A stretch of DNA of 64,000 nt from assembly GCA_026120035.1 (NCBI GenBank), contig JALRME010000064.1, positions 37,568 through 101,567 on the forward strand, written 5' to 3'. Source of the stretch: Coleophoma eucalyptorum. Its lineage: Eukaryota > Ascomycota > Leotiomycetes > Helotiales > Dermateaceae. This document shows, in pieces, positions 10,977-23,540 of this stretch (its first letter is position 1; every line of letters begins with the position of its first letter). The notes beneath the pieces are model-generated. The model was given only the letters and a program-made list of their open reading frames with translations. It was not told the DNA's origin and did no database searches. The translations under genes and the position numbers were made by a program.

Positions 10977-13689
10977 CTTAAAAAGGTCCTCCTTAGGTAA
11001 AAAGTAAGAAGTATCCAGAGGGGTGACAAGACTCCAAACCCGATTGAAGCACGGATTGCTCTGTAGTCAAGTCCTGCCCGTATCGTGTGTTTATTTCTCG
11101 GGAAAGTCTGGACTTAAATTCTGAATTGAGACAGAGCAAAATGCGCTCTCAGGCCTCCGCGCACCTCCTAACTCTACCTACCACAGCCATGTTTACTAGG
11201 TATCTACCTAACCTTGATTGATCATCCATCTAGATGTACAAACATGGAAGGTGCAACTCTCGAGGCAGGGGATTTTAGAGAAAGAAGAGGTCCTGTGTAC
11301 TGCAGGAACAAAGCCGTCAGCCATCCCCGCATTGCTATCCAGAAGTCCACGTCCATGTGGCGTGGATGGAATTAGGCTAGATCTTCCACTTTTTCCTGTC
11401 CTTCGACTCGCACCTCTGACAACCTGATGACCTCGGTCGCCTTGCTGCAAATGGAAAGTGGGATATTACATATCGCATAATCGTTCGACGAGCTTACCCC
11501 AACCACCAACCACGCTCCCTAAGGTGGCGGATCCTGAAATTATCAACCAGCTCTCGTGACCCCATATAAGGTGTTTATCGAGTGATGATTATGCCATTGT
11601 AGTAAGTGACGAGATCATAGTGTAACGTTACGTGAAACTAGGGGACGATTCATGGTTCGAGATTCGTTTGTACTTCCATGCACGTCGTGTCGAAAGATCG
11701 ACAAATGCTGCTGTGCGGGGATTTAGGCTAGGTCGAGAACAATTCAATGAGCAGGCGATAATAAATTGAATTGGCTAGCTCCTTAAGCTCTATATGCCTA
11801 CGCCGTACAAGGGCCTAGGATTTTAGGATCTGTACCCCTCAATACCCACATATGTCGTCGTTATCAATATCGTGATTGTGGGGTTAACAACCTTAATCTA
11901 GCTAAGGTTAACTAATTATTTACTTTGAAAAAACAGTGGAGTGATAGCGTTATGAGTATCAAGGAATAAACTTTACCTTTTTCGAACGCTTTCACCTAAA
12001 CTCAATCTATATTGACTTAAAAAGGAAGTGGATCAGAACGGTCGACGTACGCTTGTCGTCGGTGACCGTAGCGCCTGATTGACCTTCGGATTGGCGACTT
12101 GCCGCTGCTGTCCTCCTCGTTGGCTTAGCTAAGCGATATTTGCGCGGGACGCGGCGGTAAATGGCCTAATTCGAGAACAAGCCAAGATACCTTAAGAATA
12201 GACGGTAGGGCCTAAAAATAATTAGAATATCTTACAGACTTACAGGTTCTTCGGTCACTATCAGTGGGGACGTGACTTGAGAGACGGGTTTGTTAATTGC
12301 GCCGAAGTTTCACGTCCAGAATCCGTGCCAGACCTTAGTTTTTGTTTAGTCAACTAATGCGTGGAATTTTGCGGAGGTTCCATAGGTCACTGAAATTCAT
12401 TGTTGAATTAGGACTAGGATTCAATAGTCACGAAAGCAGGTTCACCTTCAATCTCTGTTGCGTGCTCAATAACATCGTGAGCATCAACGATAGACTGGCA
12501 ATTTTATTTATAGTTCCACCCCTCTTGATCGTCTCTTGCCTCGTGTATTGGACTCTTGTCTCTAAGTTAGCAATGTAGCACTGTTATCTTTGCGCGAGCA
12601 TACCAGGCATCTATGGTGATTCAGTAGGACTCTATTTTTTAGAACAAGAATCTTTTGTTGATTTCTCGAAATTGCACGTTGATTGTCTTTGGTTCATTGC
12701 TCACAGGGCAACAAGTCGGAGCATCAAATTTTCTGCTGGTGGCAGTTGGCGCACCTGTTGTACTTTAACCTCAGTGTTCATATACAACAAAAGTTGGCGC
12801 GCTCGAGGCGGATTTGATTGACTCCGCTTATAGACCCGAATATGTCTTCATGGCTGGCGGTCAGACTGTGACATGTTTCCAAGTGATTGTCCCTTGAATG
12901 AATCATCTCGGCCGTTGACGCTAAGGATCAGTTGAGCATCGGGTTTTGAGTGGCTCCACATCTATCGGCTTAACATACTCCAAATTATACCTTTGATAGG
13001 CCCCTGAAAGTTAGTCTGAACTCTTTACAAGTATATGTGAAGAACTCGCGATATCCTAATGCGCGGTCACGCCGTCAAGGATGGAGAACTTGATCGGAGC
13101 AAGAAAAGTATGTGAGAATTTGGCATTCTGTCGTCGAAAACCCTGATTTCAGGTGCCAAAGCCAAGCTGATTTTCTGTGGTGGGGGCATAAGGCCACCCT
13201 CCGTACTTATACTACGTACAAGTGACTCAGTGCGAATGTAATTGTCATGTGACTACTGTAATGAGTGGATGTTCCTGCCTTCGGCGTAAATGGTAAGGTT
13301 ATTTACAAACACTACGGCGTTTAAGCACCTTCGGGCCAATTCTTCCTCTGGAATCATATGAAATTTGATGGTCTTTAGGTGCCAAAGCATGTAAATGGTC
13401 TGTAATTTCGTAACACTCATGCACTTTGTACTTCGTGATGAACTGCTTATATCACATGACGTTACATCCAGTGGCGGCATATAACACTCTTATTTCTCAC
13501 GCCATGGTAGAGATCATTGCAGCAATTGGTCACTTGTACGATCAACAACAAGACCTTGCCGCTGCTATCTTGGCAAGCAAGCGCTTAGAAGAAAGAACTG
13601 CACTGTTCCATACACATCTCCCCGCGAGGCACAACATCCGTCCAATTCTTTCCTTCTTTCCAGCATCGATCAAACACAGTTGCCTTGAG
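10977..13689. other. long gene-poor intergenic region
   Basis: About 2.7 kb without a supportable gene. It contains the promoters of the oligopeptide transporter and of the glutathione transferase-like gene. Short open frames here lack family features, splice structure and conserved motifs. No long repeat was recognised. Confidence 0.4.
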
Positions 13690-14436
13690 ATGGCAGAAAC
13701 CATTGAGCAAAAGACGATTCCTACCCTCTATAACCTATCTTCATCCCAAGCTCATGCAGTCTTGTGGGCACTCGAGGAGCTTGCTGGTACCAACGGACTC
13801 GAATATAAGTTGAAGAACTTTTCACGACGGGGCGCTACCACCGCAAAAGACTTGAAAGCCGTCTTCCCTCTTGGCAAGTCCCCAATTGTGACTTTAGAGT
13901 CTACAAATGGAGAGCTAGTGCAGGCATATCAGATCATACCTAATGTCTTGACCGAGGCCCGTCACATCCTGCAGTTCATCTCTGATGACTACTCCAACGG
14001 CATCTGGATCCCCGAAACCGACGAAGAAAAGAGACGCGATGTCTTTTTCCAGGAGTTCGCAAGGTCTACCGTCCTTGCCAAAGTCGATTTTGCCCTCTTG
14101 TTCGAAGTCATCGCTCAGATGCTGCCGTTTGGATTTCGACATGTTATCGGGCTCCTCGTGAGACCCGTTGTCAATCATTTTCTAAAGGATCTGCAGGACA
14201 TCTACAAGGTTTTGGAGGATTCACTAACTGAAGAGTACCCTTGGTTTTCGGGCAGGAAGATAGGCCTCGCAGATTTCAACATGAGCTTTGCCATGGATAT
14301 GGCCGTGCAGAGGCGTTACTTCGAACCTAAAGGTTTCCCAAAAGTTGCAAATTGGCACAGTAAAATTGTCGGTCGACCTGCGTATAAAAGGGCCTTAGAA
14401 AAAGGAGGACCTTATGACCTGGTAAACTTCATCTAG
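13690..14436 (+). CDS. glutathione S-transferase-like protein
   Basis: An intronless 248-residue protein with the two-domain GST layout. The N-terminal thioredoxin-like half starts TIPTLYNLSSSQAHAVLWALEEL and keeps the strand-loop containing GKSPIVTLE followed by a short acidic stretch where families bind glutathione. The all-helical C-terminal half ends with GLADFNMSFAMDM, the N-capping-box region of GST folds. GSTs conjugate glutathione to electrophiles in the cytosol. The open frame extends upstream to 13426, but those 88 codons have no GST character, so I start at the ATG at 13690. It resembles the fungal Gtt1-like class more than the theta or omega classes, but this is a judgement by eye. 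Confidence 0.82.
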   Translation: MAETIEQKTIPTLYNLSSSQAHAVLWALEELAGTNGLEYKLKNFSRRGATTAKDLKAVFPLGKSPIVTLESTNGELVQAYQIIPNVLTEARHILQFISDDYSNGIWIPETDEEKRRDVFFQEFARSTVLAKVDFALLFEVIAQMLPFGFRHVIGLLVRPVVNHFLKDLQDIYKVLEDSLTEEYPWFSGRKIGLADFNMSFAMDMAVQRRYFEPKGFPKVANWHSKIVGRPAYKRALEKGGPYDLVNFI

Positions 14437-15383
14437 TGTCTTTCATTCTAGTCTGCAATAATTGTGTAGTGATTGAAATTGAGTTGTCGTTCTAGCTTGA
14501 AAATAGATCATAGTTTAATAGCCATGGAACATGAACGGGCAGTCATTTGGTTCCCTATACCTTTATCCTACCTCTCACAAGGTTCTGAACGTATATTTAG
14601 GAATCCATGCTTTGAAGGCTATCGTTAACGCCTACAAGAAAGTTAACTATCATCGAATAGTATTGAATATGACCTCATTTTAGTGATTGATATGAATAAA
14701 TTCTAATACTCAAGTGCATAACTTAATATTCGAGTAGCAGAGTAAACCAAAACTAAGCATGATCAAGGAAAGATTTATAATGCCTAGAACATATTGAAGC
14801 TTTTGACGTCAGCTTGAGAATTTAGAGACTCTACAAAGTCGTCTTTCCTGGATCCAATGATGCATGATCCCTCATAATCTATCATACACCAACGACTCCA
14901 TTCTAAAGTCTTAACCGCTAATTTTAAAATAAACTCCATCCATACCCTATTTATACATTACGGGGATGCAGATCATATCTTGTGCGTATCCTACAGTATC
15001 GCCGACACTACAAGAGCTTAATCTCATGGAATTAATCACAACCAGCACGGCGCACTTGCTTCAGCCGAAGAGGATTAGAATCACCCGTACGAGTAAAACG
15101 CTGTAATGGTCTTTCGAAAGCAATCTTTAAATTGAATCTAAGTTATCTATTTTTTCGACAAGCTAACATGCTATTGCCAGTGCATCTAACTATGGACATG
15201 AAATACTATATACAGATTTTAAATTTCAATGCCTTAGGCACAGAAAAAGTTAAAACCACCCCTTCCAAAAGATAAACAAGGATAATTTTCTACAATCGAT
15301 GAAGTATAAAGTTCTCATAAATATCCTATTCCGCCAACTGAACTGACACTTGCGGCTCTCTCTTATATCTAGTTGCGAAGAGT
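14437..15383. other. intergenic, two convergent 3' ends
   Basis: An AT-rich spacer between the GST-like gene and the convergent tannase gene. I see no gene, RNA or repeat that I can support. Confidence 0.4.
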
Positions 15384-17144
15384 TTAGTACAATGGAAGCT
15401 TGAAAGCAGTGAAGTCATATGTCCAAGTGTCGTATGATGCTTGGTCGAAGACACAGTTCTGGGTGGTTCCGTTATTGGTCCAGAGAGGGCGAAGAGGCCA
15501 GGCACAGATCTGAGCGTTGGTGCCCTCTTCGTCACCAGCCATGTGGGTAGCATTAAGAGTGACAGGGACCGTACCGTTCTCAACCCAGTTGATCATGACC
15601 TGTAAGTTGGTTTGAGGAAATGGGCCATTTGGCTGGGCGCTGTTAATGGCGCAGTGAGCGGCACCTGGAACCAGGTACAAGCGGTACCATTCCTTGAGAG
15701 AGGTGGTGCTCTCGTTGAAGGATAAACCAGGGTACATGATTTTGCGCACTGATTCGTAGTAGTGCACTGATGAGGCAGTTGGGACACTGGGGTCGGATTC
15801 ACCATGGAAGTGGAGAATTTTACCGCCGGCATTATAGATGTCAGTGAGATCGGGGTTGTTTGTCTGGAGAGAATCGGCGTATCTGTCCCATCCCTCTTGC
15901 ATCCAGTCCCTCAAAGTGTCGTAAGTGACGTTAGTCAAAGTATCAAGGTTGTCGGCGTCTTGTAATTGAAGGAAGCGGGCGACCCATTCACCGCCAGCGC
16001 CAGCGATATCCAACCCCCAAGTATCAGTAGTATCATCATAAGTGGTTGCAGCATCATCGAAATCGGCAGCTGGTTGGTAAGAGAGATAGGCTTGGCGTCC
16101 TTCAGAGTCAATCAGGCCATTAAGAATGGCCTGAGCTACAGCAACACCTTCAGCAGACACGGTGCCATTTTGAGCTGGATTGGTGGCAGCACTATATTGT
16201 CTCTTGTGCTTGCCATAGCCAAGTCCGATACCACCAGCGCTACTAGCGGCACAGTAATACGGCAAACCAATAGTCGAGTTGATATTGAAGTTAAGCTTGC
16301 AAAGATCAGTTCGGGAGACGACGCCATCGACTTTGCCGTCAAGAGCATCGCAGTTAGAGATGGTCTCGTTTACAATTAGTTCGAGTTCGCAAGGTGGTGG
16401 GTAGTAATTCAGGGTCTGTTCAACAACATTGGAAAACAGATGGTTGACCTGCTGTTGGCCATAACGGAAAGCTGGGGCACCGGCAATGACACCGTCATAG
16501 AGCTGACCCCAGCGCTGGGCTTGACTCCAACCTTCACGGCCACCGTCGGAGCAACCCTGGTAATAAGTGTAGAGCTTGTCCTCACCCATGGTATAGAATT
16601 GCTTGGTGAATTCCTTCCCAAGGGTGGTCATCTCACCGAGGGCCTGATAACCGAACATGTACGTTGGCTCCCAGTTAATGGTGCCATTCGCGAGGAGGAA
16701 GACCGAGTCGAAAACCGTGTCAAAACCGCCATCGGTGAGACCAGAAGCGGCACCGTACATGACACCTCCAATCAAGTTGGTGACACCCGAGTTTATGCTA
16801 TAAGCCATTCCTCCGGATGCGAGCCAACGGTTCTCGAATTTATCAGGGGATGGTAAGTACAAAGTAAGAACGACGTTATCACCACGCCCTTCGTGCGAGT
16901 AGGCGAAGGTGACATTGCAGAAGTCGACGGTGGCATCAGGAAAGAAGGTCTCGCCGCTAACAGACGTGTTGTACACTGCGTTGGCAGTCACTGAGGACGG
17001 GATGACATAGCTTCCCGAAAGGGTGCCGTTTGCTGGTAGAGCTGCGGCAGCATTGGCGACAGTACAGGCAGTGGCAAGCGAAGTGGCGTTGGCGGTAGCG
17101 ATGGCGCCCGAGGTGGCTGTCAGGGCCAAAATAGAGCGGCGCAT
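15384..17144 (-). CDS. secreted tannase/feruloyl esterase family protein
   Basis: A single exon of 586 residues. The family hydrolyses ester bonds in gallotannins or feruloylated cell-wall polymers outside the cell. A signal peptide (basic start MRRS, then an Ala/Thr-rich hydrophobic core) precedes about 20 Ser/Thr/Asn glycosylation sites. The nucleophile Ser is in GCSDGGREG (about residue 198), the acid Asp in GESDPS (about 450) and the catalytic His in GAAHCAIN (about 496). The Cys beside the Ser and the Cys after the His form the neighbouring disulfide that defines this family (CS-D-HC). I start at 17144, where the signal peptide begins; the frame is open farther upstream. The insert with KHKRQYSA near residue 310 looks like a dibasic processing site. 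Tannase versus feruloyl esterase cannot be decided here. Confidence 0.92.
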   Translation of the reverse strand: MRRSILALTATSGAIATANATSLATACTVANAAAALPANGTLSGSYVIPSSVTANAVYNTSVSGETFFPDATVDFCNVTFAYSHEGRGDNVVLTLYLPSPDKFENRWLASGGMAYSINSGVTNLIGGVMYGAASGLTDGGFDTVFDSVFLLANGTINWEPTYMFGYQALGEMTTLGKEFTKQFYTMGEDKLYTYYQGCSDGGREGWSQAQRWGQLYDGVIAGAPAFRYGQQQVNHLFSNVVEQTLNYYPPPCELELIVNETISNCDALDGKVDGVVSRTDLCKLNFNINSTIGLPYYCAASSAGGIGLGYGKHKRQYSAATNPAQNGTVSAEGVAVAQAILNGLIDSEGRQAYLSYQPAADFDDAATTYDDTTDTWGLDIAGAGGEWVARFLQLQDADNLDTLTNVTYDTLRDWMQEGWDRYADSLQTNNPDLTDIYNAGGKILHFHGESDPSVPTASSVHYYESVRKIMYPGLSFNESTTSLKEWYRLYLVPGAAHCAINSAQPNGPFPQTNLQVMINWVENGTVPVTLNATHMAGDEEGTNAQICAWPLRPLWTNNGTTQNCVFDQASYDTWTYDFTAFKLPLY

Positions 17145-18970
17145 TTTACGATATGAACGAATGAATGGAAAGTATAAAAGGAGTGTTTGATGTTTCATCC
17201 GATTGACTGTGAGAACTGCCAGCCCTATATGTGCAATCCATACGGTATTTATTGCTACTATGCATACGGCATATTTCAAAGATCAGCCAGGGCTCGGATT
17301 GAAGATCCTTCGCAACCTAAAAAGCCGATTTAGCGGTAGATTGTCAGTTCAGGTGCGCCACAGCCTTGGACTCAGTGCACTCCACAATATATAATATACC
17401 GCCTGAAGGTGACGACTGTGGTAGTACGCATGCGACTAAATTTGGCTCGGAATTGCAATGCAAACAGGATAACTGCGAGGAACCACAATCCCTCAGCTAG
17501 CGTTCAAGTCCCGAAAAGGACTTCGCCGCTACAACACTATGGCACCAGAGCTCATCACAGGGCACTGGATCTCAAACTGAAACATCACTAGCTGAAAGTT
17601 AGAAATATGCGACGAGTATTACTGTACGGGGATAGGAGTACAAAGCTTGCCCAGGTTAGCGTTAAGTGACTGTCAGATCAGTTGTCCGGTGGTGGTTATG
17701 AATATCACCCCTACACCCTTTGAAAAGGAACCATCACTCAGATTGGGATGAATTTTCGCAGTGAGCTGTCGTTCATTTATTGGATGTAAGAAGATGTAGG
17801 AGGATTTGAGACTCGGAAAGTTCGGGTCGGGTAGTCGCGACTTGTGCGTCGCAATCTTTAGTGGACAAGTGGCCGTGTAGAACTCCTTCAATCTCCAAAA
17901 ATTTCTGTGCTCAAACCATTGGAATAGCTATGTCTCGATCCCGAGTACTCTTTTATGAGCCTGTAATTAAGCAGCGAAAGGGAGCTCAGTTACCTTTTCA
18001 ATTTCACTGAGTAAGATTCGCCATCGCTAATTGACCTGTCTTCACGTCGCTTGATACCCCCCCCCCGCGCCTCAGGAGGAACGCTCCACTTCCCCTCCAC
18101 TTAAAGTTTTGACGATTACCACAGTTGTACGCTATTAATTCGAGTTTGCTACAAAGTCCATTGTTCAGGGAATTGACATGCTACTTTCTTTAGAATTTTG
18201 TACTCGGCTAAATTCTTGGATGCTTGGACTCTGACTATGATCCCCATGAAGTTTATGTAACATCACATGATATAAAATCATATGACAGACCACTCAGTGA
18301 GCAAGATGGCAAGAGAGTGTGTGGAAAAAGAATGTTCGCTTTTATCTGGTAGTGGCGTCAGTTGGTCGTCACACAATTGTGTTCTAGATTCTTTCGTTGT
18401 TTCTTCTACTTCATAGCCTGTCCTGATCATCTCCTTTGATTTAGATTTGCTACATCAATCGGCTAACTCATTCCTTGTTTAAAATTCATTGTTTGCAGCG
18501 TTTAGTACGGGGGCTGCCTTACGCGGCTGCAGAATTTGGTTGCAGGGTATACTTTCCTGGAATCTCAGCGTCTCCAAGATATTATTTAGAGGCAGTCAAG
18601 GTGTTGATTAACTGGCTATGCCATCCTGTCTTGCCCCCCCCGCGGGAACAAGATAGGAAATGTGACGAACATGCCCCCCTTTTTAGAACTGCTCGCTAAA
18701 CCTCGGACTTGCCCCACAAGACTACTAAGGCTCTAAACGAAAGTGACAGGGACAACCCTCCCTCCTCCCTCCGCCTTGCGACGGCCAGTAATTTTCCGCA
18801 AGCGAGTGTCATGCTAGCCTTCACAAACCTCATCTGCCTTTCTTTTCCTCCTTTCCTCAACTGCCGTACTTCAACCAGCAACGGTAGTCAATCTTTCCAG
18901 CGCCCCTCTCGGTCTTGATCAATATTACCGGACTGGATCATTTGACAAGATCCTCGATGTTCATCCAAAC
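17145..18970. promoter_or_regulatory. divergent region between tannase and Zn2Cys6 regulator
   Basis: This 1.8 kb spacer carries both divergent promoters. A run of about ten C bases lies near 18058-18067, and the stretch just before the regulator is C/T-rich (about 18740-18900), a common leader character in fungal genes. I see no supportable gene in it. Whether the regulator controls the esterase is not shown by the sequence. Confidence 0.4.
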
Positions 18971-20627
18971 ATGCAGTCACGCAAGGGAAGCCGCAAAGTG
19001 AGGACGGGCTGTCGGACGTGCAAGTCTGCAATCCCCCCATCATATATCGCTTTGAGTGAAGAAGAAACCGCTAACCTCGGATTGACCCCACTGCAGAGCA
19101 CGCAAGCTTAAGTGCGATGAGGCTAAGCCCGCTTGCATGCGATGCTCATCAACCGGCCGCATCTGTGGAGGTTATGAGCTGGAGCTCATTCAAAATGCAA
19201 GCCTCGCCTGGTATCGGCCCCGGCAGTTGGCAGCCCACGATGAGAAGGAAGGCCGTTCGTTCCGCTTCTTCTCGAGCGTTGTCGGTCCCGTAATGTCGGG
19301 GCCTATGGACGCCTACTTCTGGACACACCTTGTGATGCAGTTTGGCCACTTCAACCCGGCCGTGCGCCATAGTGTCATTGCCATTAGTTCGCTCTACGAG
19401 GATTTCTGCACTGGTGCTCGTATTATTCGTCTAAGGCACAATCCCTCCGCCCTAAAGCACTACAATGCTGCCATTCAGGAGATCAAGTCTGCCCCGAATG
19501 AGCAATTAGTTATAATGGTGTGCATCCTGTTCGTGTGTGTTGAGTTACTGCAGGGTGACCTCGCTGCCGCCACCCGTCATTGCCAGAGTGGCATCGCCAT
19601 ACTAGGAAGGTTAAGCATGGACTCCAAGCGCTCGTCCGACCCTTGGGTAACTGAGTATGTATTACCCATATTCCGTCGGCTGAGTAGTTTGTTGTTGCAC
19701 CCCGGTCGACTTCACAAAGGAGTACCTCTGCCACTAGCAGGTCTCAAATTTCTGGAGAATGGCCATGATGTATCTCGGTTCAGTACAGTAATAGAAGCCT
19801 CAAATTCACTCGATCAAATTATAGCTAGGTCTGGCTTCCGGAGAAAAGGCGAAAATTCAAGCCAAGAACGACAGCAGGATATGGCGCAGCTCAAAGACTC
19901 ACTACGTTTGTGGAGTGCTCAAGTCTCGGCCTTAGAGTCCTATTACAAGGCTTCACTTCAACAGACCGAGAGACTGGCTCTTTGCAACCTGCGGATGAAG
20001 CATGAGATGGAGAGGATTTCCTTAAATGTGAGGGCCGGATCCAAGTCTTTCGCGGAAGAAGTCCAGTACGACGAGTACTTGTCTTCGTTCAAGTCAATGG
20101 TAGACGAGGCTCGACAGGCTTCGGAGTTTGTGGTGCCTCAATTATTAGTTCCGCCGGAAAATGCACAGCGGCCAAGCTTCTCTTTTGAGATGGGCTTTTT
20201 ACCTCTCCTATTCTTTATTATAATGAAGTGTCGCCACCTAGAAACGCGGTTAGAAGCTCTGTCATGGATGCCCCGCATCTGTGCTGCCAAAGAGAGCCTA
20301 ATGGATCTCGGTACTCTATACCGGATTTGTAGGCGATTGATTGAGATTGAGCACTGCATATCTCTCGACAATAATCTTTTTGTTGTACATCATGATGAGA
20401 AAGCAAGCCACATGTTAGGCCCGAAAGAAATGAGGATCGTAGCCTCACCGGTGGATCACGAGATGGAAGTTGTCACCGAAGAGGATGGCACGATCTCATA
20501 TCGGAGAACCGTGTGGTTTTTCTTACGAGATTCAGACAACAAAATGTCATCTCGACAAGAATATCTCAGGGACTACGACCTTCGACAGGCCGACCTCCAA
20601 ATTCCAGGGATGCGCTGTGCGCGATGA
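18971..20627 (+). CDS. Zn2Cys6 transcription factor with fungal-specific regulatory domain
   Basis: Two exons (18971-19023 and 19097-20627) give 527 residues. Splicing joins TGCRTCK to ARKLKCDEAKPACMRC and builds a perfect binuclear zinc cluster, with Cys at residues 14, 17, 24, 31, 34 and 41 (C-x2-C-x6-C-x6-C-x2-C-x6-C). The donor GTCTGC is weak, but the acceptor CTGCAG and the restored cluster support it. The rest is a long helical region with QFGHFNPAVRHSVIAISSLYEDF, typical of the fungal_trans_2 type regulatory domain. Such proteins bind CGG half-sites in the nucleus. The gene starts divergently from the tannase gene, so regulation of that neighbour is possible but only inferred. Confidence 0.9.
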
Positions 20628-21759
20628 CAAATGGTTCCTCGTGATTTATCTCCAAACATGGCAGTTCACGACCCATGAGACAGGAAAGTAGAAGCCTAGA
20701 GCAAGGAACTACCTACAGTCGTTAAGTAGAAATGAAAATGAAAGTGGTTGCGCTCCACCCAATTGCCGGATATCGGAATATTCAATATTGTACCAGAGTA
20801 TAAATTACAATGGTTCACTCGGAGAACTACTAGGACAGCCGAACCGTTTATATGAATGGCTGGAACCTGAGTTGAGAGCTTCCGAAATTGTGCCGCCTTT
20901 GTTCTTTGCTTGATTGCTATAGCAGACCGCAACCCGAATCCAGTTCTTTGGCTACTCCCAACCTGCAAAAGTTCCAAAATGCAACATAGAAATTATCTTA
21001 CAACGCGGCCGAGGCCCAAGAAGACTAGATTAGATTGCTAGCTGTGTAGAATTTGGATATTATAATTAAGTTAGCTGAATTATATTCTCCGCTACACGTT
21101 AGAGTATTTGCTTGCATTACATTATCTTCCCTACTTGACAGGTGACAGATGAAAATGGTTTACTAGCGGATATCAATATGGTCTGATCTACAACAGAGTG
21201 TCAAAAAATGAACGTTACCCGTTTGAGTACAGGTACACTTTCCACCCTTGACCAAGCATGCCTTGGTAAATGCGTTTAATTGCGATTTAAGCCTCTGCAC
21301 TAAGAATTGCAATCAAAAGACATAGATAAGCACTTAAAATATTATTTAAAACTTACTGAGGACCATGTGGGACTGAATCTATTATAGAATCCATACAAGC
21401 GATGCAATTATGACTTAGGGAATATAAATTCATGTTTTCGATATTACTACATTGCAAACATTTCTAAACTCTGTATAGCTGCAGTAAGCTTCGTAAAGTT
21501 ATGAGTTTTGCTAAGACTTTGTACGTGCTCCACGAATTCCCCTCTGGTCTAAAATTTCGGAGGCTCACGAATTACGTCATTCATGGTGCTACATCCAATA
21601 GCTTTGGCTATACAATTTATCCATTTTATCCGGGTCTTTAACTACCTATTTCTACCTTGCAGTAAATCTACTCGATCTTGAATATATATTTCCACGTAAT
21701 TAATTATTGCAGATAACTTCGTGGCTGTTTATACGCAAGATCAAAAATCTGAACCCAAA
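20628..21759. other. intergenic
   Basis: About 1.1 kb, strongly AT-rich in its middle, between the regulator and the GH43 gene. It includes the GH43 promoter. I see no supportable feature. Confidence 0.4.
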
Positions 21760-23540
21760 ATGTCGACTTGCCAGGAGTTAAAATCATACAATAATCCCAT
21801 CATCCCTGGTTTCAACCCTGACCCGTCTATAGCCAGCCACGATGGTAACTTCTGGCTCGTGACATCGTCCTTCGAATATTTCCCAGGAATCCCTATCTAT
21901 CATAGCAGGGACCTCATCAAGTGGGAGCTAATCGGCCATGCACTAACGCGAAGGAGCCAGCTCGATATCCGCACCCCCGAGCCTGGCGGTGGGCTCTGGG
22001 CTCCAACGATAAGGCTGAAAAATGGCGTATTCTATATCACGGCGACTTGTTTTGATCGATATAGACCACAAATGGATGAGAGGGTTTGGCCGCATGGGTT
22101 TTTTGTCACGACAACCAACATCTGGGATTCAACATCATGGTCAGATCCTATATTCTTTTCGCAAATTGGCTTCGACCAAGACGTGAGTGCCTTGATTGCT
22201 TTACGAGATGGATATGCTGAAATATCTAACAAAAGCTCTTTTGGGATGATGATGGTACGGTCTATCTCTCCTCAACATACCGAAAACTGAATCGCACACC
22301 TGGGCCTCAAATCAAGGATTTCGCAGTACATATATGCACTGTTGATTTAGCCACGGGAAACTCAACTTCAGAACCAAAATTAATCAGAGAGTCAAGTTCT
22401 GGGGTTTCCGAGGGATCTCACATTATCCGTCGGGGCAAGTACTATTATCTGCTTACGGCTGAGGGGGGGACAGAGTCGGGGCATAGTGAGTGGGTCAGTC
22501 GTTCTGAAGCTGGTCCATTGGGCCCATGGAAGTTAGGACCAAAGAACCCGCTTTGGAGAAATGGAGTTGACGATGAAGTCCAAAACACTGGACATACTGA
22601 TTTTATCACGGATGCTAATGATAGATGGTGGGGCGTGTTACTTGCAGTGCGTCCTACTAAGACAGAAAATGGTTGGAGCACTTCAGTTCTTGGTAAGAAT
22701 GTCAGTTATATATACATCTAAAATACTAATTATATTGATAAACAGGACGAGAGACATTTCTTGTCCCTGTCACTTGGGAAGATGACTGGCCCGTAGTAAA
22801 TAAAGGGCAGAAGATCACTTTACGAGGATCGGCTCCTGGGCTTTATGAAATAGCGCAGCCCACTAATTGGAGAGATGATTTCGATCAAGATAAGCTACAG
22901 CTGGGCTGGTATAGGAAAAGTAAATTTCCATAAAAGAGATTAAATCTAGGTCCATGTGACTTACCCAAATGCAGATACTCCTCAGAAAATTGATTTCTCC
23001 ATGACGGAGAATCCCGGAACTCTCCGGCTTTATGGAGCACCATATAACTTAAGTTCGCCAGGCAGCCCAACAATGTTTCTTCGAAAACAAAGACATCGTG
23101 ATGTAACTTGGCAGACGCAGCTGTCTTTCAATCCGACCTCGCCCAACGCTGAAGCTGGAGCAGTAGTCTTCTGGAACTATCTTACTTATAGTAGTATCGG
23201 AATTCGACAATCACCTTCTGATAGCAGCAGCAGGATAATCAGATTCCATTCGGCACAGTCATATGTGGTTGACTTTGAGCTACAGACGAATAATGCTGCT
23301 CTGATATTAGTGGTTGAATGCGGCAAGGCTTATAAATTTGGATTTAAAGAGATTTTGGAAGGAGATGGAAGTGGCCAGGAGGATGGGGTGAGATGGGTTG
23401 GCGAGGTTAGTAATGAGACCATGACTGCAGACCCCCCTATTGGTGCAGCCTTTGCCGGGATGATGTTAGGGTTGTATGCTTTTGGGGAGTTGGAACAATG
23501 TTTGGTTCCGGCCGATTTCAACTATGCGGAATTCTACTAG
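21760..23540 (+). CDS. glycoside hydrolase family 43 (beta-xylosidase/alpha-arabinofuranosidase type)
   Basis: Four exons (21760-22182, 22236-22692, 22746-22919, 22975-23540) give 539 residues. The five-bladed propeller acids are visible: base Asp21 in FNPDPS, the pKa-tuning Asp about 139 in GFDQD next to LFWDDDG, and acid Glu about 200 in SEGSHI. The C-terminal 200 residues form the beta-sandwich usual for beta-xylosidases of this family (MFLRKQRHRDVTWQT, GAVVFWNY). There is no signal peptide, so it is probably cytosolic and acts on imported xylo- or arabino-oligosaccharides. I start at the ATG at 21760, just before the propeller. Substrate choice between xylose and arabinose units cannot be read by eye. 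Confidence 0.93.

Noticed and set aside
11645..11690. GGTTCGA stretch resembling a tRNA T-loop
   Set aside because: No matching acceptor stem, D-arm or anticodon arm could be built around it.
13426..13689. 88-codon N-terminal extension of the GST-like protein
   Set aside because: It is open but lacks GST character; the thioredoxin-like fold begins just after the ATG at 13690.
15966..16856. Open frames on the plus strand opposite the tannase gene
   Set aside because: They mirror a strongly supported single-exon gene with intact catalytic motifs and have no family features of their own.
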